The position numbers and the translations under genes were made by a program. A DNA stretch of 64,000 nt from Ypsolopha sequella (lineage: Eukaryota > Arthropoda > Insecta > Lepidoptera > Ypsolophidae): positions 16,715,977 to 16,779,976 of the forward strand of contig OW203989.1 in NCBI GenBank assembly GCA_934047225.1, written 5' to 3'. Shown here one piece after another: positions 51,910-62,640 of this stretch. Every line of letters begins with the position of its first letter. The stretch's first letter is position 1. The notes under the pieces were generated by a model that did no database searches, had not been told where the DNA came from, and saw only the letters and a list, made by a program, of their open reading frames with translations.

Positions 51910-52893
51910 GTTTACGTATTACACATGCGACATTGTTGTCGAAGCCTTCTTCACTAACCTTATTTACATCCATTTAGCGTATTGCAATTCTTACTAATTA
52001 CTAGGTACATATCGGGTAAACTAGCGCAGACCCAATTTTCGCCCTCATAAAAACAGCAAAAAGAATGTTCATTGGGGAAACCTCTGCAATGAATGGTCTG
52101 CAGAACTTTCCTCGATAGTACATGCACTGAAAGAAATACAGGTCTAAATATATTTTATAATGTTGTGGCTAGAAAGAAAGGTCTGGAAAACGATAACGTT
52201 TTGCATAAAATTTGTGATGCACGGTCTCCACCAAACATGAATGATATTTTCCGTGATTTCCGTGATCTTAAAGATTTTTCTCGATGATTTTGACACATGA
52301 CATGTGTCAAATCTGAAAGATGCCCCATGTAGTTCAGCTTCTTTGTTAATTACACAAATTATTTGTTAAGAATATTCCGATTTAATATGCTAAATTGTTG
52401 AAACGCAAGAGCATGTTCGGCGGAACCCTCCAAAGGTTGAGGAGCTGAGTATACAGTCAACTGTAATACTGGCATTATATAAAAGATTTATTTGCATGCA
52501 ATAACTTAATTAAGTCCATCGCACACGTTTAGCAGTTCCGATAAGAGTCTCTTACTTAGGTAATAATTAATTAAAGTGAACCGGTAGGATGCTTTCAAAA
52601 GAGAACTTGTATGTGTTGAAAACAAAGGCCATTTTGGTTTGTATATATTTTAAACGGTGTGCAAATGCATCACTAATTACCTGCCAATCAAGCGGTTATA
52701 GATTAATACGAGTAATCCTCGGCAAAGAATATTATACCTACTAGACATGACATATTCCTACATGTACACCTACTACTTTACACGTGACTCTATTGCAACA
52801 ACCCTGCAATTAGAAAACGAGGTTAGCTTTGCCTGAAATTATTGTTTGCTAATTTGATTGTCATACGACATAACAGAAGAAATAAGGTTGTAA
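51910..52893. other. Gene-free stretch
   Basis: A 64-codon frame at 52093-52287 has no recognisable content. Otherwise AT-rich with no feature seen. Confidence 0.4.
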
Positions 52894-53318
52894 TTAAGGC
52901 GCTACGGAAAAAATTCGACACTTTAAGGACTTGCATATCTACTTCAGTAAATAATGTATTATTTTGATAAAATAGTATATTATTTTTGGATTCTTTTTCT
53001 AAGGGTCTGTTAAAACAGAAAAGTGATTGGAGAAATTCGGCTCGGTAGAAATATTTATTGAAATGAGGTCCTTTTCGACACCATTTCTCCTGGTTTGACA
53101 ATTTAGAATGACATATAGACCGCAATTATATTTAATTAGGTGGGTTTTAACAGTATCTAGGACCTGGTTAAATGAAATTTTGATAGCAACTTTAGTACAT
53201 TTTATATAAATAAAAAACCGACTTTTTGCTACTTTTCCACGAATCCACCCCTCTCGCACTAAGGATTTTTTCGCATATGTAGTAACAGGGACGCTAAAAC
53301 TTTTACATATCGCCTTAA
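52894..53318 (-). mobile_element. TTAA-ended element (TTAAGGCGATA family), copy 3
   Basis: TTAAGGCGCTACGGAAAAAA at the left and TACATATCGCCTTAA at the right. CGCATATGTAGTAACAGGGA is the inverse of the corresponding run in 43074-43494. Length 425 versus 421 for the other two. Confidence 0.8.
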
Positions 53319-53659
53319 AATATCATAATAGAATTATAATAACAGGGGCTGTCAAATTGAAGAGCGATGCACGTCGCTCTCTACGAGTTTGTTGAGTTCT
53401 CATTACGCTAATACAACAAATAGCAGGCAAGATCTTGGCCGAAATCCTACGGGATAAATGTCAAAGTGTAATAAAATGTAGCAAGATATATGTATCAATC
53501 TTTAGTTCAAATGCCCGAAACTCAAAGACAAGATCACTTTATGTTACAATATATATACTTATATATATAATGGGAAGCCTGAATAATGCGAATTACAATA
53601 CTTCTCATTGCTTTAATTTCATAGAAAATTATATAAACGCAGCAACCCCAATAATGTAA

Positions 53660-53850
53660 ACCTTACCCCTATTATAAATGCAAAAGTGTGTTTCTTGGTT
53701 TGTCCTTCTTTTACGCAGCAACGGAGCAACGGATCGACGTGATTTTTTTGCGTAGAGATAGTTTATAGGCCAGAGAGTGACAAGGGTTACTTTTTATCCC
53801 GGAAAACTGAAAATTAAATCTGCACCGATGTAGCCGCGGGCAAAAGCTAG
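53660..53850 (+). repeat. Lepidopteran 'GCGGGCAAAAGCTAGT' repeat
   Basis: TTCTTGGTTTGTCCTTCTTT, AACGGAGCAACGGATCGACG and GTAGCCGCGGGCAAAAGCTA. Inverse of 26475-26640. Confidence 0.65.
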
Positions 53851-54229
53851 TTGATTATAAAAGAATAGTAATTATAAAATAAGAGTGACCAGCATAATTT
53901 TTTAAATTTCGTTTTATCGATTAACTCAATCTCTATGTCAATAAGATATTAATGATATATCTTTTCTGTGATTGATAAGAAAACACGTAAAACTGAAACA
54001 AATCAAATCAACGGTGAATGCAACGGCCTTGTGGCCCGATAGTTGCATTGATCCCGTTATAGTTGATACCTATTAGATATTGTTGCACTAAACAAGCAAA
54101 TAACTATGTTTGCTGTACTTTAATATATTACAGAGATACCATGTTAGCTGTTAGGTAACATTAAATAAATTAAACAGAAATTGTTTAACTTTCATTCCAC
54201 AAACAATCTACATCGATATTATAAAGAGG

Positions 54230-54590
54230 AAATGTTTGCGATTCAGGATGTAGGAGGTTATCTCCGGAACTACTAATCCGATTCGGAAAATTCTTTTACT
54301 AATGGGAAGCTACGTTATTCCTAAATTATATAAGCTATAGTTTGTCCCCTTGGGACGGGCAGTTCTCTAGGGACATAGCCGTTAATTACGTTCACGCGGG
54401 TAATCTCTGGTACTACTAAACCGATTTTAAAATTTCATTCATTTTTGTAGTGGTTAGACTGTTTTGTTGGAAAAAGACTATAAACTCGCGTGGGTAATCT
54501 TTTGAACTACTTGCACTGCTATAATTGTTAGGCTTTTCACTAAGACGAGTTGTCCTCTGTGGACAGGCAGTTCCCTAGGAACCTACTGTA
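54230..54590 (+). repeat. Internally duplicated dispersed repeat
   Basis: Two related units with CCGGAACTACTAATCCGATT and CTGGTACTACTAAACCGATT, each followed by a GGGACGGGCAGTT / GTGGACAGGCAGTT-type segment and CCCTAGG. Confidence 0.5.
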
Positions 54591-54744
54591 TGTTTAGAAT
54601 TTCTTGCTTCTATCAACAATATAGAATGTATGTGTATATTTAGCATTTCTTGCTTCGATCAACAATACAAGATGTATGTGTATTTGTAGCATTCGTAGCT
54701 GTATATTGTTAATCGAAGATTTCTTGTAATAAAACATGTATTTG

Positions 54745-54842
54745 TGTCGATTTTTTCCTTCTGTATCGGAAACACAAAGACAAGACGCTTAAAATAGGGC
54801 AAGTCCTGTCAAATAAGTTATGTCGTGTTCACCGAATCGACA
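54745..54842. mobile_element. CGATTCGGTG MITE, right half
   Basis: TGTATCGGAAACACAAAGAC and GTCCTGTCAAATAAGTTATG through CACCGAATCGACA. The left arm is missing. Confidence 0.75.
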
Positions 54843-56362
54843 CCGTTATACATTTTCTCACAGATATGAGGTCGCGATAATACTTTGTGACTCGAAGCAG
54901 AAGATTACAACTCATTGTCTTATATTAAAGAAGGTTTCCTACATTCAAGCGAGTTAAGTACCATGTCATTTTTGCTATCTAGACACAAGTTCACATTATG
55001 TCTTACGCGATGAGATGAAATCTTTCGACATCCAATTCATTAATCATGTAATTTTTCAAAAGTGACTTTTCAATGCGATTCCTTGGAATCTTTGTGGGAA
55101 TCTCGCAGAAAAGAATAGGTATTACGGTTGCTTACAGACAATATTATTATGTTGACAGGGTAAGTGCTGTGTTGACTTACGAATAGGAATTGCTCTTGCG
55201 TTTGGACCTGACGTGAGTTTCCACTCTGTTTGGTCTTGTTTTTTTGACAGGCACACATTAAGTAGAACATATTACGAATATACGTACGTACCTAAGTAGA
55301 AGTCATGTACTTACCAGTTAGTATATAAAATATTAGGTCCTTACATATGAAATTGGCGTTTTGTATGGAGAATTTGAAGGAAATTAAATTTTCAGTACGA
55401 ACATTTTTGCATTTTTTTTAGAAATTGCAAATTTAAATTGTGTAGTTTCTTTTGTGTATGAATGGGACAACATTAAGCTTACAGCAACATTAATTAAATT
55501 TTTGAAAAGTGTCAGTTGGCATTTAGGATGAACTGTTTTGAAGATTTAATTTTAATTATCAAACTGAAAATAAAAACAAAATTTAATACGTGGATGTAAA
55601 ATCTTAAAATCAACTTTCAAACAGAAAACAAATAATAGAAATAGCTATTGAATTACAGGAATTATGAACTCATGAATCTGTAAGAAAATTTCGCCAATTT
55701 CATAGGTAAGCAAGCAAGAATTTTAATGTTATCGTAGCTAATATTCTAGCATACTCCATAAAAAAACAACAAAAGTCAGAACTTGGTACAGATTCTCGTT
55801 TTAGACATATATTATGTCATTTTTATTCTTCAAGAACGGTACTCAACTTATATGAGTACTCTACAAAAATGCCATACTGTCCACTTGACTTTCCATAAGT
55901 CGAGTGGAAACTATGTCATTTTTGTTCAAGAACCAGTACTCTACTTATAATTTATAAGTCAAGTGTAACTGAAATGACTCTTTCTCATTTATCATTATAT
56001 AATACAAATACAGTGCGAAACATTGAAATCATAAAATCTCACGCTTAACGACCCGAACCGTGCGTAAAGTATGTGCAGTGAACGCGTTGATGTCTTTTCT
56101 AGGGCGGTTCTATTTCTCTTATCTTGCATAACATTATTGATTTACTCCGTTTGATAGTGAATATATATTATGTAGTATAATAATAATGATTGATTGCCGT
56201 TTATTAATTCAAGCATGATAGGCTACATGCATCTAGCACGTTCATATATTTTGTTAGGTAATTAATTTATCAGGGTTTCATGTCGTGATGATGTTGTCTT
56301 TAATTGTATAAATGTGTTAAGTCTAAATGAATTAATATCTACCAGAAATCGTCAGGTAACAC
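54843..56362. other. Gene-free stretch
   Basis: AT-rich. Two short related GAACGGTACTC / GAACCAGTACTC segments with CACTTGAC lie at 55835-55975. No gene seen. Confidence 0.4.
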
Positions 56363-56990
56363 TTTTTAGGGTTCCGTACCTCAAATTGAAAAAACGGAAA
56401 GCTTATAGGATCACTTTGTTTTCCGGCTGTCTGTCTGTCTGTCTGTCACGACCCTTTTGCTCAGATTGAAACTGATACCTCCTACAAAAGTCTACAGCCC
56501 CATGGTGCTGTAAAATAATCATGTTTCTAACTCGACGCGAAAAAAGATATGCACTTTACATTATCAATTTCATACAAATTGATGACTCTCTCAAGGGAAT
56601 TAAAACCTTTAGGGCACTTTCAGTTGACTTAGAAACTTGAAATTTCGTTTACAGATAGTTCTTATAGCACACACATAGGAAATAATCTAAAAATTACAAA
56701 TATTATATTATTTAGGAAGTTATTTAGACCAACTTAACTAGACCCTGTAGATACATAGAGTTTAATAGATCTTAAGTATCAATAACTGCAAGTGAAATTA
56801 TTTACTATGTTTTTAGGATTCCGTACCCGTATTGTGTGGTTGTTCGTAATATAATAAGCACCTAGTCTAATGTGGCAGGCCATGCCTTACATTTTGTTGA
56901 TATTTTGGTGTGAACTAAAGTTATACTGTGTGGTGGAGACGGAACCCTTTGTGCGCGAGTCCGACCCGCATTTGGCCGGTTTTTTAGGTG
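56363..56990 (-). repeat. Lepidopteran dispersed repeat, reverse copy 7
   Basis: Left edge TTTTTAGGGTTCCGTACC with CTGTCTGTCTGTCTGTC; right edge GTGCGCGAGTCCGACCCGCA and GGCCGGTTTTTT. These are the tail and head in reverse. Confidence 0.8.
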
Positions 56991-57257
56991 TAAGTTTGCG
57001 TTACATTTAGAGGCTGATTTGACAGTTAAGGCAAATAGTTGAATGCCGTGCGTGTTTTTGATTACCTTTCATATACTTTAAGGCTGCACCATTGATAGTT
57101 TAGTCACGAGTTTCAGCACGACATTAAAGTTTGACCGAACTCGAGGCCCAACCCCGTCTCGGATTCGTTCTTGAACTATACCGCAAGTAAAAGTTGATTG
57201 GGCAGGTCACTGTCTTGTTTCAACAATATCATTCGCTTTTTTATTGTTTATTAATAT

Positions 57258-57526
57258 AAAAACCGGCCAAGTGCGAGTTGGCCTCGCGCACGAAGAGTTC
57301 AGTACCATTATCTATGAAAACGGCAAAAAATCATGTCTGTTGTGTGGGAGCCCCCTTAAATGTTTATTTTACTCTGTTTTTATATATTTGTTGTTATAGC
57401 GGCAACAGAAATATATCATCTGTGAAAATTTCAACTGTCTAACTATCACGGTTCATGAGATACAGCCGGTGACAGACGGACAGACGGTCCCGACCCTTAC
57501 CCTTTGGGTACGGAACCCTAAAAATT
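57258..57526 (+). repeat. Lepidopteran dispersed repeat, copy 8
   Basis: Head ACCGGCCAAGTGCGAGTTGG, interior GCGGCAACAGAAATATATCA and tail GTGACAGACGGACAGACGG with GGTACGGAACCCTAAAAA. It lies about 300 bases upstream of the second yellow gene's first coding exon. Confidence 0.88.
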
Positions 57527-57826
57527 ATTATTATAATTGAAATTTCACACTTTACGACATAAGACATAAGATTTTTGTCCATACAATCCATGAATTTATA
57601 TATTTACTTAAATAAAATAAAATTACTTAATTTTATAATGTCTTAAGTTAACATAAAGTAATATATTCTACTAAAAATTTGTTTGCAACGATTCAATACA
57701 GATTATTAAATTATAATTATACTTACTAAAATATATTATAAAAAAATATTCAATATAAAACTATAATTACTACAAATTAAAATTATTTTAAATTTATTTT
57801 AGGGGTTACAATAGAAAATAGCGGAA

Positions 57827-58099
57827 ATGGGAACTCATGCAGCAGTACTGCTGTGCGCATGGCTCGCAGTCGCCAGCGCGACTCTAGAAGTAGTAAACCA
57901 ATGGAGCCTCCTCCAGTTCGACTTCCCGCCAGACCCGGTGCTTCTGGAGAAGTTCCAGCCCGAGAACACGGTGCCTACGGGGCTGGAGATCGGCTGGGAT
58001 CGGATCTACCTCGGGATTCCTCGGCTACGGGCTGGAGTTCCCGCCACTTTGGCGTGGATCCCACGCAGCCTACCACCTGGCGTCAGCCCTGTTCTACAA
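57827..58099 (+). CDS. Yellow-family gene 2, exon 1
   Basis: ATG at 57827 directly follows GCGGAA and opens a clear signal peptide. 91 codons end at CTACAA with donor gtaagt. GC-rich against AT-rich flanks. Confidence 0.9.
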
Positions 58100-61000
58100 G
58101 TAAGTCTTTTATATAATTACGATTATTATTATGCTGCAACTGTTTTAGTTTTTTTGTTTGTTGTTAGGCCTACTTGAGGCTTGCTTTTTTTAAGAAAATA
58201 ATCCCTGCAGAGGATCCGTAGCCCAAATCTTCAGTTTTCAAGCTTACGAGTCCTTCGAGTTAAATGATGCAGGTTCTTATTATTAAAAGAATCAAATCAA
58301 ATCAAATCAAAGCATTTATTTGTCCAACATAGATAAGAAATACAGATGGTTTTACAAAAGAAGTGTGCTATGTTCCGCCGTAAAGGCATACAAATATTTA
58401 AAAAGACTTAGAATTACAGGGTCCAAACGAAATTTGAACACAAAAATTAGCATCTTACAGAAAAGGACACATTTCACAACAATAAACAACCAATTAAAGA
58501 GAGATATTCAAATAATAAATCATAATGTAATTTTTGGTAGGTATACACAAACTGCAAATAAAACAATCAAATAAAAATGTCGATTGGGATGAAATTATGT
58601 ACCATAAAAACCGGTCCTGTTTCCGAGTTCGCAAAAAACATGCTTTACCTACTTCCATACTGCAATAACGTAATTAATTACAACATCAAAAGTGGTTTTA
58701 TAAGTATTTACATTGTTTGATCGATGTTATAATATTACATTTTTAACAAGGCCCTGCGATATTGTACCTTAGACGCAGAGCCTTATTACATAAAGATAGG
58801 AATTTTCTACATACGAACGCGTTTGATGCAGTTTTGCTTTTATCGACCGTTCTAACATTAACAAAATCATCATAAAAGTATGAAATACAAGTTATAATTT
58901 GTTCATTAGTAGGCAATCTTTGTTACACTCTAGCTAGAGAAAGTGTAAAACGATACGGTACAAGTGTATATTAGTTGTGGCCTTCGCAACGCTTGACTTG
59001 TGACCATTACTGACCACTAGCTGCTGGCTACCATCAACTCCTGAACCGGAGCCGATCTAGCTGTGTGAGCGGGACAGACTTATACGGCTAATGTAGAGTT
59101 TGTGACCATACCCTTCATCAGCCTTATTGAGTGGCGGCAAAGGATCGGTGTTGGCGAAACGTGTTGTTATTAGTACTTTGCACATTCCGTAAGCATGACG
59201 TAGCTTGATAACTTTTGATTAGAGTGGCAGTAGGTGCAGAAGGTAATTCTTTGTTTGATAGGGTCGATACCGATAGGTATTGTGTAGTATATTGTATGTA
59301 TAGGCTAATTAACGAAGTAATTCATCTGTCACTGTTATTGAAACTTTGAAGTGTTATAAAGAGTACGGTGCTACAAGGATCGTATGACGCGTGCATTGGT
59401 TGTGTCAAAAATCGGAACTAACACAGCTACCACACTCCGTGTTTCACAGCTGCGCCCCCTTTCAATGTCATCAACGCGCCATCAGATCATTGTAGCATGG
59501 TACTTACTTATAGCTATATAGATTACAGTACAAATAAATGTAATCTATGTGTGGGTATATTCTTCTTTATAAGTAATCACAGTTTATCAATTATCACACA
59601 CAGCAACTTTTTAATGAAAGAGAAAATCTGTATGGTCTTCTACATACATAAGCCTTGTTAATTGGATAAGATGCATTATATTAAGACTTTTTACATTGAA
59701 GTCTAATTTTTGTCAATCTGAAAGGTTTGCTAGTAATTCTGCTACTAATATTTATTTACTTTTGGTTTACGTATTATATTATTAATTTTTTTCATTTATA
59801 AATCATTAAAACTTAAATAACAAATAAGTAACTTAATTTAATACTAAATAATCCTAAAATGAAATAAAATAAAAGAAAAAGCCCTTTATATTATTGTATA
59901 TATTTATTGTATTTTAAGTATTTGTGTGTACAATGTTATATTTATTATTGTTATATTTGTTATATTTGTTATATTTGTATATATTTGTTATATTTATTAT
60001 ATTTATGTATTTAGTTTAGGTATTTGCTATCCATTTAATTATTATTGTGCACCACTTTCGCGTAATTTTTTCCAACAATTCATTTCCACCCAAAGGTTGT
60101 CTGAAAGAAATCACTGTAAGTGATGAGGCCGCCAATTGTCACTTTTTTTAAGTTTGTTATTTTACCTGTTTTATTTATTTTGGTGAATAATAAAAAATAT
60201 TTGACTATATACTTTGAGGTTATGTGTTTTTTCAATTCATTTATTCCATACACGTAGTTTGTGGTGTCGCTCGTTTAAACGTGATTTGCATTTCGGATAC
60301 GCGTTGTTAGACAAGGGTATTGCATGAACATAAACAAACAACTTAAAACAAAGAAAATAATGATTTTGTACATAATACATATTTCTTTGTATATAAAACT
60401 TTGAGCAAGACTTAACGAAACAAAAAGAAATTTTATTTATATAAGAGAAACTGGAACACCAGACGTAAATAATAATTAATTTTAATTTGAAAAAAATAAC
60501 AGGTTTAAGACATTTAAGATTCACGTGGTTGAATATTTTATCAGATATGTATTAAATAAATGAATAAAGAAATGTATGCGAAAATAATACGAAGTATTGA
60601 AAAAGGTTTAGTTAGCTCTTTTATTGTCAACGCTTAGTGGTCTGTATTGTCAACGTTCTGGACACAGTTATGAACAATCTGGTTAGTTATTCTTTTCACA
60701 ATTCTGTAACTAATAACTTTCTCAAAAAATATATACCGAAGTTTTCAACAAATGTACGCAGACATTACCACGCACGAATATGTAGGGCCGCATTTTGAAG
60801 CAAGCAACATCAGGCACACTATTTCCTAACAGCTTTCTAAAATAAACTTTTGTCCTGCGAGCTTTAGGAAAATTTGCTTCGTATGACACTAGAACATAAT
60901 TTTGTATTGTTAGAACGGTTGTTAGTAATTTAAAGCACAAAATAACAATATGTCTTCCTGTCTTAGGCGTATCCAGACTGGTCGTGGCACTCGGCAGGGC

Positions 61001-61164
61001 GTGGTGACATCAACTGTACGGGGCTGATCTCCGTGTACCGCATGCGTGCCGATCGCTGCAACCGTCTCTGGGTCCTCGATGCCGGGGTCATCACCAGTCT
61101 CGACGACTTCCGACGCGTCTGCCCACCCAAGATCCTCATCTTCGACATGGCTACTGATAGATTG
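57827..61164 (+). CDS. Yellow / major royal jelly family gene 2, first two coding exons (continues beyond window)
   Basis: A secreted member of the yellow family. Exon 57827-58099 starts MGTHAAVLLCAWLAVASA (signal peptide) and continues EVVNQWSLLQFDFPPDPVLL, ENTVPTGLEIGWDRIYLGIP and RLRAGVPATLAWIP. Exon 60967-61164 reads AYPDWSWHSAGRGDINCTGL, ISVYRMRADRCNRLWVLDAG and FRRVCPPKILIFDMATDRL. Both junctions are phase 0 with gtaagt donors. W..L.FDFP, P.N..PTGLE, PR.R.GVPATL and CNRLWVLD.G are textbook family blocks. An acceptor-like tttattttag ends at 57802, so a 5' UTR exon probably lies upstream. The TSLDDFRRVCPPKI run suggests a yellow-d/e-like subtype, but this is from recall. About 157 residues, under half of the usual length, are present. 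The gene diverges from yellow gene 1. Confidence 0.9.
58290..58580 (-). repeat. Retroelement-like tail in yellow gene 2 intron 1
   Basis: AATCAAATCAAATCAAA and AGCATTTATTTGTCCAACAT, a pattern seen at the reversed 3' ends of insect non-LTR elements. Class uncertain. Confidence 0.4.
59367..59503. repeat. Short foldback repeat
   Basis: GGTGCTACAAGGATCGTATG and GACGCGTGCATTGG are mirrored loosely by ACGCGCCATCAGATCATTGT and AGCATGGTAC. A related GTGCTACAAGGATC segment occurs at 20007. Confidence 0.5.
59930..60005 (+). repeat. (TTATATTTG)n minisatellite-like tract
   Basis: Several 9-base TTATATTTG units in succession, then TTATATTTA variants, in intron 1 of yellow gene 2. Confidence 0.85.
60967..61164 (+). 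CDS. Yellow-family gene 2, exon 2
   Basis: Acceptor ctgtcttag, donor gtaagt, 66 codons. It carries the most conserved family block, ISVYRMRADRCNRLWVLDAG, with CPPKI.IFD following. Confidence 0.92.
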
Positions 61165-61428
61165 GTAAGTACATATAGCAACAAAACTAAAAACAAATAA
61201 ATAAATTGTTGCTGCCTACCTACAGCTAAAAAGCAACCGTAAACTAAAACTAAATAAAGCTTTCATTTGTTTCAAACGTACATATCTTTCGTTATGTTGT
61301 CAGCCTGGAGCACATTTTGCGAAACTGCTGTTTTTGCATACCTATCTCCCATGCAAGATGTTTATACCCAAACTGGAGTGCTTATAAAAGACTATTAAAT
61401 GAGGTCGAGTACTCTCTGTCACCTCTTA

Positions 61429-61839
61429 TTAAGAACCCGGTCCGCGACGACGACAGTTTTGATGCAAAGCATTTTGTTAAACATTTTTCTGGCCTTTATT
61501 GCGATGTTTTTGGAAAAACAAAGGACATACACCACTTCATATTGACCGTTTAAATGAATGCCTCAAACTATTTCATTGAATTGTTTCTCTTTTGCAAATT
61601 ATTTTGGTACTTACGAGCCCGTTCCGAATAGTTCTTCATAATTTCTAAGTACCAAAATAATTCGCAAAGGAGAAACAATTCAATCAAATAAATTTTAGGA
61701 CTTCATTTAAACGGCCAATATGAATTGGTGTATGTCCCTGGTTTTTACAAAAACATCGCGGTAAAGATGAGAAAAATATTTAAATTATTTAAATAGTACT
61801 TCGCATCAAACGGACGAAAAATACGGAGCGGGTTCTTAA
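61429..61839. mobile_element. 411-bp TTAA-ended palindrome
   Basis: TTAAGAACCCGGTCCG at the left is mirrored by CGGAGCGGGTTCTTAA. Arms of about 190 bases include GCGATGTTTTTG, GACATACACCA and GAATTGTTTCTC on both sides. It lies in intron 2 of yellow gene 2. Confidence 0.85.
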
Positions 61840-62464
61840 GGCAAAGTTGTAAAGGCAACAAATAACAATAATCATTTAAAAAAAACGTACCTTTGATGAA
61901 ACGCGCACGTGAAAATAGGTATATGAACTTCATTCTCTTGTGGGGCTTTTATTCATAAAACTTTATTCTCTTCGAGTGAGGGATCTGTTTTACGTATTAC
62001 TCATGAAGGGTAAATAATTACATCTCTATTATTACTCAAGAAGGTTAAAGAGTTTCAAGGTCAAATAATTTTTGACATGGCCTTGTTATAGGAAGTCTGT
62101 ACTCCATTATGGTTATAAGCTTCTAGCTCCCATATCTTTTGTTTCATTGATTGTCTTACATTGTAATGAATCTCATTACCTGATACAACGACGACATTGG
62201 CAGAGAAAATGGCAATTGATATTAGATAATAGCAATATATTAAATATTTAATTTAATGGATTATTATTATGATTATTACAATTTTTTATACATACATCTT
62301 ACCTAATAAATCACGGCTATTAAGGTATGGTATAAAAAACAAGTACGTGCAAATACCAAAGTAACTAAGACAAGTTTGTGGCGCAATCATTCAGTGAACA
62401 AGATCAACCGCGAATTTGCTCAACGCGAAATATCAAGTTGAACTACATCTTCTGCAGCATTTCT

Positions 62465-62640
62465 ATACTCGTGATGCAATATTGCTGTCGTAAGGGTAGA
62501 GGGGAATCGGGGAAGAGGTAGAGGAAGGACAAAGTTAATTGACAACCTGGAAAGAGATCTGCAGACTTACTAAAGACCGGACGAAGTTTAGAGAGATGCT
62601 AGCCAACGCCCGTAAGGGAATGGTACAAGAAGAAGAAGGA
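62465..62640 (+). mobile_element. Fragment of a LINE-like ORF end
   Basis: Reads GNRGRGRGRTKLIDNLERDL-like text in broken frames, followed by an AGAAGAAGAAGGA tail. This is the usual end of a common insect non-LTR element. Decayed. Confidence 0.4.

Noticed and set aside
52093..52287. Small gene candidate of 64 codons
   Set aside because: No signal peptide, domain, splice partner or conserved motif visible.
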